Shown here in pieces: positions 7,827-13,895 of a stretch of 14,218 bases of DNA. The first letter of the stretch is position 1. Each line of letters begins with the position of its first letter. The position numbers were made by a program, and so were the translations under genes. Under the pieces are notes generated by a model, which worked only from the letters and a program-made list of their open reading frames with translations, searched no databases and had not been told where the DNA came from. The stretch comes from ATZT02 sp046046315 (GTDB lineage: Bacteria > Actinomycetota > Actinomycetes > S36-B12 > UBA5976). The stretch lies in contig JBJOKB010000079.1 in NCBI GenBank assembly GCA_046046315.1, positions 1 through 14,218 of the forward strand. Reading direction: 5' to 3'.

Positions 7827-8915
7827 GTGAGCGAAAAAAGACCTTTATTTCGAAAAGGCGATCAAGGACCAGCTGTTGCTGAAATCTGTGATCGCCTACT
7901 TCGAATTGGTGCTATTTCAAAACCTTCAAATGTAATTGATGAAACCGTTGATGCGGCAATTAAAGAATTCCAACAATCACGAGGCATCACTGTTGATGGC
8001 ATTGTTGGGCCAGAAACTTTTAGAAGATTAGAAGAAGCACGTTGGTCACTGGGCGATCGAATTTTAAGTTTTACACCAGGACATTTAATTCACGGTGATG
8101 ATGTTTCGACTTTGCAAAGAAAACTTTCTGACTTTGGTTTTGATGCAGGTCGAATTGATGGGATTTTTGGTAAAAACACAGAAAGAGCATTAAAAGAATT
8201 ACAAAAAAATGTTGGTATCACAGTTGACGGAGTTTGTGGCCCAGAAGTATTTAAGGCAATTGAAAGATTAAACAGAGTTGTAGTTGGTGGAACACCAGAA
8301 CAATACCGTGAAGAATTACATCATTTACCAAGAAGAACTGGTGTAAGCGACAAAGTAGTAGTTATTGATCCAGGTCATGGTGGAGAAGATCAAGGATTAC
8401 TTGGACACTCTTTAACAGAAAGTTTTATTTCCGCAGATATTTCCCAAAAAGTTGAAGGAAAACTTGCCGCTCTTGGCACAACAGTTTTATTAACCAGGAT
8501 GACAAAAACTAATCAAGTAATAGATGAACAACAAAGAGCAGTATTTGCTAATAACAGCAATGCTGATTTAGTGGTAAGTATTCACACTGATTCAATTAAA
8601 AATCCTTCTGGAAATGGTTGTGCTTCTTATTATTTTGGAAATGAAGCATTAGGACAAAAATCTTCTATGGGACAAAGATTTGCCAACATTGTGCAATCAG
8701 AAATTATAAAAACTGTTGGTTTAAGAGATTGTCGAACTCATGCAAAAACTTGGGATTTATTAAGAATGACAAGAATGCCTGCAGTAAGAATTGAAGTTGG
8801 CTATTTAAGCAATACCAATGATGCGGTTAAACTTGCTGATGCCAATGTGAGAGATTTGATTGCCTCAAGCATTGCTGAAGCAATTATTGCTTTCTTTGAA
8901 CCAGTTGAAAACTAA
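7827..8915 (+). CDS. cwlM: CwlM-like N-acetylmuramoyl-L-alanine amidase family protein
   Basis: Two tandem peptidoglycan-binding-1 domains (about residues 8-68, with GITVDGIVGPETFRRL, and 85-147, with GITVDGVCGPEVFKAI) precede an amidase_3 domain (about 175-356). The zinc and catalytic residues of active amidases are all present: H184 in DPGHGG, E198 in LTES, H253 in SIHTDS, and E323 in RIEVGYLSN. There is no signal peptide, so the protein should stay in the cytoplasm, as reported for mycobacterial CwlM, which activates MurA rather than cutting the wall. Mycobacterial CwlM carries a C-terminal tail with PknB phosphorylation sites; this protein stops at residue 362, a few residues beyond the amidase fold, so that tail is absent. 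The start is GTG at 7827 with TTAGG just upstream. Its stop overlaps the parB stop by 4 bases on the opposite strand. Whether it cleaves peptidoglycan or regulates MurA is unresolved. Confidence 0.9.
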   Translation: MSEKRPLFRKGDQGPAVAEICDRLLRIGAISKPSNVIDETVDAAIKEFQQSRGITVDGIVGPETFRRLEEARWSLGDRILSFTPGHLIHGDDVSTLQRKLSDFGFDAGRIDGIFGKNTERALKELQKNVGITVDGVCGPEVFKAIERLNRVVVGGTPEQYREELHHLPRRTGVSDKVVVIDPGHGGEDQGLLGHSLTESFISADISQKVEGKLAALGTTVLLTRMTKTNQVIDEQQRAVFANNSNADLVVSIHTDSIKNPSGNGCASYYFGNEALGQKSSMGQRFANIVQSEIIKTVGLRDCRTHAKTWDLLRMTRMPAVRIEVGYLSNTNDAVKLADANVRDLIASSIAEAIIAFFEPVEN

Positions 8916-9835
8916 TTCTTTTCTATCTCGTCGACTATTCGTCTTAAATCTTCTAAAGTTGAAAATTCGATAACCACTTTTCCTTTAGCTTTACCCATAG
9001 TTATGGAAACTCTTGTATCTAATTTGTCACCTAAACGATCTGCTAAATCTTTTAAACCAGGAGCTTTTAGAGGAGGAAGTTTTCTAACTGCCGTACCTGC
9101 TGGTCCTCCAACAGCACCTATAGAAACTATTTCTTCAGTAGCTCGGACTGATAAACCTTCAGCAACAATTCTTGAAGCAAGAGTTTCAATATCAGCACTT
9201 TGAGCTAATCCAAGTAAAGCTTTGGCATGACCTGAAGATAAAACTCCTGCGGCCACACGTTTTTGCACAGTTGGAGGCAATTTCAAAAGTCGCATGGTGT
9301 TTGTAACTTGCGGACGAGATCTACCTAATTTGGCCGCAAGTTCTTCTTGAGTGCCACCAAAATCTTCTAATAACTGCTGATAAGCAGCTGCTTCTTCTAA
9401 GGGATTTAATTGAGCACGATGCAAGTTTTCTAAAAGAGCATCACGAAGCATATGAGTGTCTTGTGTTTCTCTAATTAGAGCCGGAATTTTAGTAAAACCC
9501 GCAAGTTTTGCAGCCCTAAATCTTCTTTCACCAGCGACTATTTCATATTCGTTATTTCCGGTATCTCGAACAACTATTGGTTGCAATAAACCTATTTCTT
9601 TCAAAGAAAAAGTTAATTCTTTTAATGCTTCTTCTTCAAAAACTTGTCGAGGTTGTTTGGCATTTGGTTTGATTTGACTTAATTCAATTTCAGCAAAAGT
9701 TATACCTGGAACGGTATTCAGATTTGTGTTAATTGGTTCTGCTACAGAATTAGAAGGTGTTGAAACATTATTAACTAATTCCGTTGGGATTAGAGCTCCC
9801 AGTCCTCTACCTAATCCTCTTTTTGGTGCGGCCAT
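8912..9835 (-). CDS. parB: Chromosome-partitioning protein ParB
   Basis: ParB binds parS sites near the origin, spreads as a CTP-dependent clamp, and works with ParA to segregate origins. With the ATG at 9835 the protein has 307 residues: the N-terminal ParA-contacting KRGLGRGLGALIP (5-17), the CTP-binding domain with GERRFRAAKLAG (102-113) and ENLHRAQLNPLEEAAAY (136-152), a helix-turn-helix for parS (162-186, TQEELAAKLGRSRPQVTNT), and a C-terminal dimerization part (about 258-307). A start at 9877 would add 14 residues, but the ATG at 9835 has AGGAG nine bases upstream, lies one base after the parA stop, and gives the family-typical first residues. The gene converges on cwlM with a 4-base overlap, and no terminator hairpin is visible there. 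Confidence 0.97.
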   Translation of the reverse strand: MAAPKRGLGRGLGALIPTELVNNVSTPSNSVAEPINTNLNTVPGITFAEIELSQIKPNAKQPRQVFEEEALKELTFSLKEIGLLQPIVVRDTGNNEYEIVAGERRFRAAKLAGFTKIPALIRETQDTHMLRDALLENLHRAQLNPLEEAAAYQQLLEDFGGTQEELAAKLGRSRPQVTNTMRLLKLPPTVQKRVAAGVLSSGHAKALLGLAQSADIETLASRIVAEGLSVRATEEIVSIGAVGGPAGTAVRKLPPLKAPGLKDLADRLGDKLDTRVSITMGKAKGKVVIEFSTLEDLRRIVDEIEKN

Positions 9836-9836
9836 A

Positions 9837-10724
9837 TTAATTAACTCCTGCATGACGTTGGGCGAATTCTTTTGCAACTTTTACATAAGCTTGTGCACCT
9901 GGTGAACCTGGATCATAAGTAATTACTGTTTGTTGATAACTTGGCGCTTCGCTTACTCTTACAGCTCTTGGAATTTCTGTTGTTATAACAATGTCGCCAA
10001 AATGTTTTCTAACTTCTTCTGCAACTTGTTGACTTAAATTAGTCCTAGAATCAAACATTGTTAAAACAATTGTCGCAACTTCTAAATCAGGATTTAATTG
10101 TTTCTTAACTAAATTAACGTTATTCATTAATTGTCCTAAACCTTCAAGAGCATAGTATTCTGTTTGAATTGGAATTAAAACTTCTTTAGCAGCGACTAAT
10201 GCATTAAGTGTTAACAAACCTAAACTTGGTGGACAATCAATAAAAACGTAATCAATTGTTTTATTATATTTTTCTTTGTGAAATTCTAAATATTTATTTA
10301 ATGCTCTTTGTAATCTGTATTCGCGAGCAACTAAAGAAACTAATTCAATTTCTGCTCCAGCTAAATCAATTGTTGCAGGTGCACAAAAAAGATTTTCAAT
10401 TTCGGCAACTGGTTTAACAACTTCAGAAAAATCTTGTTCTTCCACTAACACTGAATACACATCTGGTGTTCCAACGCGATGATCAATGTTTAATGCAGTT
10501 GAAGCATTTCCTTGTGGATCTGTATCAATTACTAAAATTTGCAATCCGTGTTTTGCTAACGCTGCAGCTAAATTAACTGCTGTTGTAGTTTTTCCAACTC
10601 CACCTTTTTGATTGGCAATAGTAATAATTGTGGTTTGTTTAGGATTTGGTAATTTTTCAGTATTTCCAAGTTTTAAATTAATTGCTGCTTCAGCTGCTCT
10701 GGCTAAAGGTGTATCAATACTCAT
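9837..10724 (-). CDS. parA: Chromosome-partitioning ATPase ParA (Soj type)
   Basis: ParA is a dimerizing ATPase that binds nucleoid DNA and moves ParB-parS complexes. With the ATG at 10724 it has 295 residues: the deviant Walker A motif KGGVGKTT at 40-47, the Walker A' region VIDTDPQGN at 65-73, and Walker B FIDCPPSLGLLTLNA at 161-175; FDSRTNLSQQVAEEV (224-238) and the DNA-contacting PRAVRVSEAPSY (252-263) follow. The opening DTPLARAAEAA resembles the segment just ahead of the ATPase fold in mycobacterial ParA. A TTG at 10736 would add four residues. I prefer the ATG because its first base precedes the TGA of the small upstream ORF (ATGA overlap), and because no ribosome binding site stands before either codon, which fits coupled reinitiation. 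parB follows after one base. Confidence 0.95.
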   Translation of the reverse strand: MSIDTPLARAAEAAINLKLGNTEKLPNPKQTTIITIANQKGGVGKTTTAVNLAAALAKHGLQILVIDTDPQGNASTALNIDHRVGTPDVYSVLVEEQDFSEVVKPVAEIENLFCAPATIDLAGAEIELVSLVAREYRLQRALNKYLEFHKEKYNKTIDYVFIDCPPSLGLLTLNALVAAKEVLIPIQTEYYALEGLGQLMNNVNLVKKQLNPDLEVATIVLTMFDSRTNLSQQVAEEVRKHFGDIVITTEIPRAVRVSEAPSYQQTVITYDPGSPGAQAYVKVAKEFAQRHAGVN

Positions 10725-10825
10725 TTGGTGGGCCAACCTAAGTCACTTGGTTTGCCACTTGGTGTAATCGTGCTCGGTTCAGGGGTAGGCCAACCTAAAT
10801 CTGATGGTTTTGGGTTACTAGCCAC
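10721..10825 (-). CDS. Small ORF for a proline-rich peptide with two KPSDLGWPT repeats
   Basis: This is a 34-codon ORF in the space between rsmG and parA, starting at GTG (10825) and ending in TGA (10723-10721). AAGGAG at 10841-10836, inside the last codons of rsmG, stands 10 bases upstream. The stop shares two bases with the parA ATG (ATGA). The peptide reads MASNP, KPSDLGWPT (6-14), PEPSTITPSG, KPSDLGWPT (25-33), K. The two nine-residue copies are identical, although their DNA differs at five bases in three codons (TCA/AGT for Ser, GAT/GAC, CCT/CCC), all synonymous, which argues for selection on the peptide. There is no membrane segment, signal peptide or cysteine, and it should be disordered. 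I do not recognise a family. Position suggests a partner or tether for ParA/ParB or origin positioning. An alternative is an N-terminal part of ParA separated from it by a frameshift; no slippery heptamer is evident. Confidence 0.6.
   Translation of the reverse strand: MASNPKPSDLGWPTPEPSTITPSGKPSDLGWPTK
10727..10753 (-). repeat. Second copy of the 27-base coding repeat (KPSDLGWPT)
   Basis: These are codons 25-33 of the same ORF, offset 57 bases (19 codons) from the first copy. It uses AGT, GAC and CCC where the first copy uses TCA, GAT and CCT. Confidence 0.8.
10784..10810 (-). repeat. First copy of the 27-base coding repeat (KPSDLGWPT)
   Basis: These are codons 6-14 of the small ORF upstream of parA. 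Compared with the second copy it has TCA for Ser, GAT for Asp and CCT for Pro; the remaining six codons are identical. Confidence 0.8.
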
Positions 10826-10829
10826 TGAT

Positions 10830-11471
10830 TTAGTGCTCCTTTGAGATTTCAACTACCGTGACGCTCAAATCTAATGCCAATCCACAAGTCTTAATAGTGG
10901 CAGTCAAACCTTTGAGGGAAACTTGGTCTTTTTTCACCTCATCTAACTCTTCTTGGGCTTTATCCCCTTTGATGGCCAAAACTTTGCCACCTTTCTCAAC
11001 TAGGGGGAAAGACCAAGTCAAAAGTTTGTTTAAGGGAGCAACGGCTCGTGAGGTCACAATTTGAGCCTTGATTTTTTGGTTTTCGGCTCGGCCTCGGATG
11101 AACTCAACGTTGGTTAAATTCAAATCGGTTTTAACTTGGGAGAGAAAATCCGTTCTTCTTTGCATTGGTTCAACCAGGGTTACTTTTGACTCAGGTTTAA
11201 GAATTGCCAAAACTATGCCAGGAAGCCCTGCTCCTGACCCAATATCAATAATTGAATGACCTTCGGGAATTAGCTCAGCTAATGCAGCACAATTCAAAAT
11301 ATGGCGATCCCAGATTCGCTCAACTTCCCTTGGCCCAATAAGCCCTAGGCGAACTCCATCTTTGGCCAGAATGTCGGCAAATTGGGAAAGTTTGTAAAAA
11401 CCTGATCCTAGAGCTATTTCTTGGGACTTGGTTGGCTTTGTTCCACGTGGAACATTTGGCCCCTGGGTCAC
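10830..11471 (-). CDS. rsmG: 16S rRNA (guanine-N7)-methyltransferase RsmG (GidB)
   Basis: RsmG uses S-adenosylmethionine to methylate N7 of G527 (E. coli numbering) in the 530 loop of 16S rRNA. The 213-residue protein has a class I methyltransferase fold: the SAM motif IIDIGSGAGLPGIVLAI at 74-90, the acidic end of strand 2 in LVEPMQRRTDFL (99-110), RGRAE at 126-130, and TSRAVAPLNKLL (140-151), a family signature. The GTG at 11471 overlaps the jag stop (GTGA), with no separate ribosome binding site, which indicates coupling. Codons 6-11 (NVPRGT) are made of a perfect parS palindrome at 11439-11454, so the N-terminal residues before about 15 are probably dictated by that site. The last codons hold the ribosome binding site of the small ORF before parA. 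G+C is clearly higher than in parA next door. Confidence 0.95.
   Translation of the reverse strand: MTQGPNVPRGTKPTKSQEIALGSGFYKLSQFADILAKDGVRLGLIGPREVERIWDRHILNCAALAELIPEGHSIIDIGSGAGLPGIVLAILKPESKVTLVEPMQRRTDFLSQVKTDLNLTNVEFIRGRAENQKIKAQIVTSRAVAPLNKLLTWSFPLVEKGGKVLAIKGDKAQEELDEVKKDQVSLKGLTATIKTCGLALDLSVTVVEISKEH
11439..11454. promoter_or_regulatory. parS site 1 (ParB binding palindrome), within rsmG
   Basis: TGTTCCACGTGGAACA is a perfect 16-base palindrome and a full match to the bacterial parS consensus. It lies inside the first codons of rsmG, about 0.6 kb from parA and 2.6 kb from dnaA. Confidence 0.93.
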
Positions 11472-11947
11472 GCCGGAAGGACCACCACGTAGCGGTTTGG
11501 TTCTTCGCCTTCAGATTCTGACTTCAAACCAGCTTCTGCCACAGCATCATGAACCACTTTTCGCTCAAATGGGTTCATTGATTCCAGGGCTACTGCTTCC
11601 CCAGTCTTTTTGACTCTTTCGCAAGCCTCAAGACCAAGTTCTGCCAAAGCAGCCTTTCGAGCAGCACGGTAGCCAGAAATATCGATCATTAAACGAGAGC
11701 GTTCCCCAGTTTCGCGGGTTACAGCCAATCGGGTCAAATCTTGGATGGCGTTTAAAACTTGGCCATCTTGACCGACCAAGTTGGAAAGGTCTGCTCCAGT
11801 AATACTTACCAAAGCCCTTTCGCCTTCGACGTCCACAACAAGATCGCCATCAAGATCTGCGATATCCAGTAATCCTTCTAAATAGTCAGCGGCAATATCG
11901 CCCTCTTTTTCTAGCTGGGCAATCAATTCTGATGAATTTTCGGACAT
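11468..11947 (-). CDS. jag: Jag/SpoIIIJ-associated RNA-binding protein (KH and R3H domains)
   Basis: Jag-family proteins bind RNA and are encoded beside yidC in most Gram-positive bacteria; in Firmicutes they are tied to cell elongation and division control. With the start at 11947 the protein has 159 residues: an acidic N-terminus, a KH-like domain (about 35-90, GADLSNLVGQDGQVLNAIQD with the GxxG-like turn VGQDG at about 58-62), then an R3H domain (about 94-157, with NPFERKVVHDAV holding R129 and H133, followed by SESEGEEPNRYVVV). An ATG at 11953 would add two residues, but AAGGAG at 11955-11960 is only one base from it and seven bases from the ATG at 11947, so the latter is the better start. 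The stop overlaps rsmG by 4 bases. Confidence 0.92.
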   Translation of the reverse strand: MSENSSELIAQLEKEGDIAADYLEGLLDIADLDGDLVVDVEGERALVSITGADLSNLVGQDGQVLNAIQDLTRLAVTRETGERSRLMIDISGYRAARKAALAELGLEACERVKKTGEAVALESMNPFERKVVHDAVAEAGLKSESEGEEPNRYVVVLPA

Positions 11948-11980
11948 TTTCATACTCCTTGTGCTAAAACGGCTCTTTTA

Positions 11981-11996
11981 TGTTCCACGTGGAACA
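11981..11996. promoter_or_regulatory. parS site 2 (ParB binding palindrome), between yidC and jag
   Basis: This is a second perfect TGTTCCACGTGGAACA palindrome, identical to site 1 and 542 bases from it. It sits 7 bases after the yidC stop and 33 bases before the chosen jag ATG, in one of the few spacers of this operon. Confidence 0.94.
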
Positions 11997-12002
11997 TCGG
12001 TT

Positions 12003-12917
12003 TTATTTCTTTCGGTCTTTTCGACTGATTCTTTTTGGTTGTTGTCTCTTTGGTGGTGCTACCTCGGTAGGGTTTTGGTCCCCTTCGAGGACGTTTTCTT
12101 GGTGTTTCTTGGCACGTTTACGCTTCTCCCAAGCCTCATAGGCAGGGGTTCCTGGAGTCGGATTGTTTCTGATAATCCAGAATTGTTGCCCCATGGACCA
12201 AATGTTGGTGGTGGACCAGTAGATCAAAACACCTATTGGAAAGCCCACGCCACCTACCGCAAATATCACAGGGAACACATAAAGCAAGATTTTTTGTTGC
12301 TGAGCCATTGGGTTATCGGCAGGCATGTTTTTAACCATTAATTGGCGTTGGGTTAAGAAAGTTGTGGCAGTCATCAGAATCACCAAGAACACGGTCAAAA
12401 CCTTGGTGGCCGTTTGATCTGGGGTTTGGGCAGCTCCTAGGAAGTATCCCCACAGCGGAACACCTAGAAGTTCAGCATCATGGGCCATGTTCACAAGCCC
12501 TGGGTAGTTAACGAAGTATCCGATGGCTTTTTCTTGAGAAATTCCGTATTGCAGCACTCTAAACAGAGCAAAGAAGATTGGAGCTTGCAAAAGAATTGGG
12601 AAACAGGAGGCTAAAGGGTTAGTACCAGTTTCCTTGTATAGCTTCATCATTTCTTGGCCGAGCTTTTCCCGGTCTCCTGCGTACTTCTTTTGCAGTTCTT
12701 TCATTTGAGGCTGAATAAGTTGTAGGTTTCGTTGACTTTTTACCTGGCGCACAAACAACGGGATGATCAAGATTCGAACCACGATCACAAGTCCCACAAT
12801 GGACAAAGCCCAAGTTATTCCTGCGGTCTCATCCAGGAAACTTGAAAAGCCTTTATGGAAGAAATAAAGCAGTGCTGAAATTACCCATTCCAATGGGGCC
12901 AGCAATGTGTCAATCAT
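12003..12917 (-). CDS. yidC: Membrane protein insertase YidC (Oxa1 family)
   Basis: YidC inserts and folds membrane proteins, alone or with SecYEG. The 304-residue protein is the Gram-positive type without the large periplasmic domain of E. coli YidC. Five membrane segments are seen: about 8-22, 34-56, 105-124, 172-190 and 211-236. The groove arginine R48 lies in IVVRILIIPLF and is followed by the cytoplasmic hairpin VKSQRNLQLIQPQMKELQKKY (59-79). NPLASCFPILLQAPIFFALFRVL (100-122) is a family hallmark. The C-terminal tail is strongly basic (PPKRQQPKRISRKDRKK), which in the family aids ribosome contact. The ATG at 12917 has GGAG ten bases upstream. The 92 bases between yidD and yidC (12918-13009) contain no ORF and no clear promoter, only a weak AAGTC/GACTT hairpin. 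Confidence 0.96.
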   Translation of the reverse strand: MIDTLLAPLEWVISALLYFFHKGFSSFLDETAGITWALSIVGLVIVVRILIIPLFVRQVKSQRNLQLIQPQMKELQKKYAGDREKLGQEMMKLYKETGTNPLASCFPILLQAPIFFALFRVLQYGISQEKAIGYFVNYPGLVNMAHDAELLGVPLWGYFLGAAQTPDQTATKVLTVFLVILMTATTFLTQRQLMVKNMPADNPMAQQQKILLYVFPVIFAVGGVGFPIGVLIYWSTTNIWSMGQQFWIIRNNPTPGTPAYEAWEKRKRAKKHQENVLEGDQNPTEVAPPKRQQPKRISRKDRKK

Positions 12918-13009
12918 TTAAATCTAACTCCAAAGCTTTTTCGTCTTACTGGGTCAATTCAAGGAAAGTCATTCAAGACTTAAATAGTCCCATGTAATTG
13001 GTTTTTGCG

Positions 13010-13333
13010 CTAGCCCCGGGGTGACCCATTTGGGTAGACGTCAGCAAACCAGTTTCCTTTTTTAGGAACGGGATTAAACCCTCCCCCACTAAATGGATTG
13101 CAGCGAATAATTCTTAATAAACCTAAAATAAATCCTTTAATGATTCCGTGAACTTTAATTGCTTCAACAAAATAATTTGAACAACTTGGATGGTATTTAC
13201 AACGCGGTCCAAGAAGTGGTGAAATTAATTTTTGGTAAAGAAAAATAATTGGTGTAAGAATAAATAAAAATATTTTTCTTGGTAGTTGTAAAATGTTCAA
13301 AAAAGCCTTATAAAATAAGGGTTTTTTAGACAT
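13010..13333 (-). CDS. yidD: Membrane protein insertion efficiency factor YidD
   Basis: YidD is a small membrane-associated protein that aids YidC-dependent insertion. The core is clear: FLYQKLISPLLGPRCKYHPSCSNYFVEAI (31-59) with C45 and C51, HGIIKGFILGLLRIIRCNPFSGGGFNPVP (62-90) with C78. The N-terminal 30 residues are hydrophobic (ILQLPRKIFLFILTPIIF) and form an amphipathic or membrane helix. At 107 residues it is within the family range of about 70-110. The ATG at 13333 overlaps the rnpA stop by 8 bases, so translation is coupled. A short tail after the core (WFADVYPNGSPRG) is not conserved as far as I know. Base composition is very A+T-rich; the line 13261-13320 has 12 G or C in 60. Confidence 0.93.
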   Translation of the reverse strand: MSKKPLFYKAFLNILQLPRKIFLFILTPIIFLYQKLISPLLGPRCKYHPSCSNYFVEAIKVHGIIKGFILGLLRIIRCNPFSGGGFNPVPKKGNWFADVYPNGSPRG

Positions 13334-13676
13334 TTGCTTTCACAATTGATTTGGTTATACTTTCAGAAAGTATTTTTTTTATTTCAATAAAGTCTTTATC
13401 TTTGATTGCAGGAAGTGCTCTGATCACCATTTGAATATTTCCAGGAATATTTTGTAGTTGATCTCTGACAATGTTTCTGATTTGTCGAGAAATTCTGTGT
13501 CTTACAACGGAATTGCCTACGACTTTAGAAACAATGAGTCCGACTTGAGAATTTTTTTGGCTAGTGGCATTTGCCAGTGTGTAAATAACTGCCACATCGC
13601 TATAAACCCGCACGCCGGTTTTGGTTATGTTTTGAAAATCTTTGGTGGAAGTTAAACGATTTTGTTTGGGCAACAT
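13326..13676 (-). CDS. rnpA: Ribonuclease P protein component
   Basis: RnpA is the protein subunit that helps RNase P RNA bind and cleave precursor tRNAs. The 116-residue length is normal. The start, MLPKQNRLTSTKDFQNITKTGVR, carries the conserved RL....F..... G pattern, and the RNA-contacting basic helix KVVGNSVVRHRISRQIRN lies at 51-68, matching the RNR motif with the family order GN.V.R.R..R..R. The C-terminus is less basic than in many homologues (KDKDFIEIKKILSESITKSI). The ATG at 13676 has AAGGGG about eight bases upstream and follows rpmH by 29 bases. The rpmH-rnpA-yidD-yidC order is conserved across bacteria. Confidence 0.94.
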   Translation of the reverse strand: MLPKQNRLTSTKDFQNITKTGVRVYSDVAVIYTLANATSQKNSQVGLIVSKVVGNSVVRHRISRQIRNIVRDQLQNIPGNIQMVIRALPAIKDKDFIEIKKILSESITKSIVKANV

Positions 13677-13705
13677 TTAAATGCCCCTTTTTCGAGAGGT
13701 TTTAG

Positions 13706-13849
13706 TTAACGAGTTGAAACTGAAATTGAAGCTCTGCCTTTACGGCGACGTGCTGCCAGCACTGCTCTTCCCGCACGGGTTCTCATACGCTCACGAAAGC
13801 CATGAACTTTGGCTCTGCGGCGGTTGTTTGGTTGGAACGTGCGCTTCAC
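13706..13849 (-). CDS. rpmH: 50S ribosomal protein bL34
   Basis: This is a 47-residue, highly basic ribosomal protein of the large subunit. It reads MKRTFQPNNRRRAKVHGFRE up to residue 20, then RMRTRAGRAVLAARRRKGRA and SISVSTR; the first block is nearly invariant in bacteria. The GTG at 13849 is supported by AGGAGT at 13863-13858, 8 bases upstream. The gene is the first of the minus-strand origin operon and faces dnaA across 262 bases of oriC. Its G+C is higher than that of rnpA and yidD, as expected for a highly expressed, arginine-rich ribosomal gene. Confidence 0.98.
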   Translation of the reverse strand: MKRTFQPNNRRRAKVHGFRERMRTRAGRAVLAARRRKGRASISVSTR

Positions 13850-13895
13850 TTTTAGTTACTCCTATTTCAAACTTTGAACCTCAAACATAAACCAC

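Noticed and set aside
9836..9877. Upstream 14-codon extension of ParB
   Set aside because: It overlaps the end of parA, and the ATG at 9835 has a good ribosome binding site and the family-typical KRGLGRGLGALIP opening.
11961..12341. 126-codon plus-strand ORF opposite yidC
   Set aside because: It lies antisense to well-supported yidC, starts across the parS site, and its residues show no family features; it is a frame shadow.
11001..12917. Horizontal acquisition of rsmG-jag-yidC as a mobile element
   Set aside because: Despite the G+C step, the gene order is the standard origin order and no integrase, repeat or transposon end is visible; homologous recombination remains possible.
12918..13009. 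Weak AAGTC/GACTT hairpin between yidD and yidC as a terminator
   Set aside because: It has a five-pair stem without a T-tract inside a conserved operon; not convincing.
13681..13890. 69-codon plus-strand ORF across rpmH
   Set aside because: The minus strand encodes bL34 unmistakably; the plus-strand frame is open only because of rpmH codon use.
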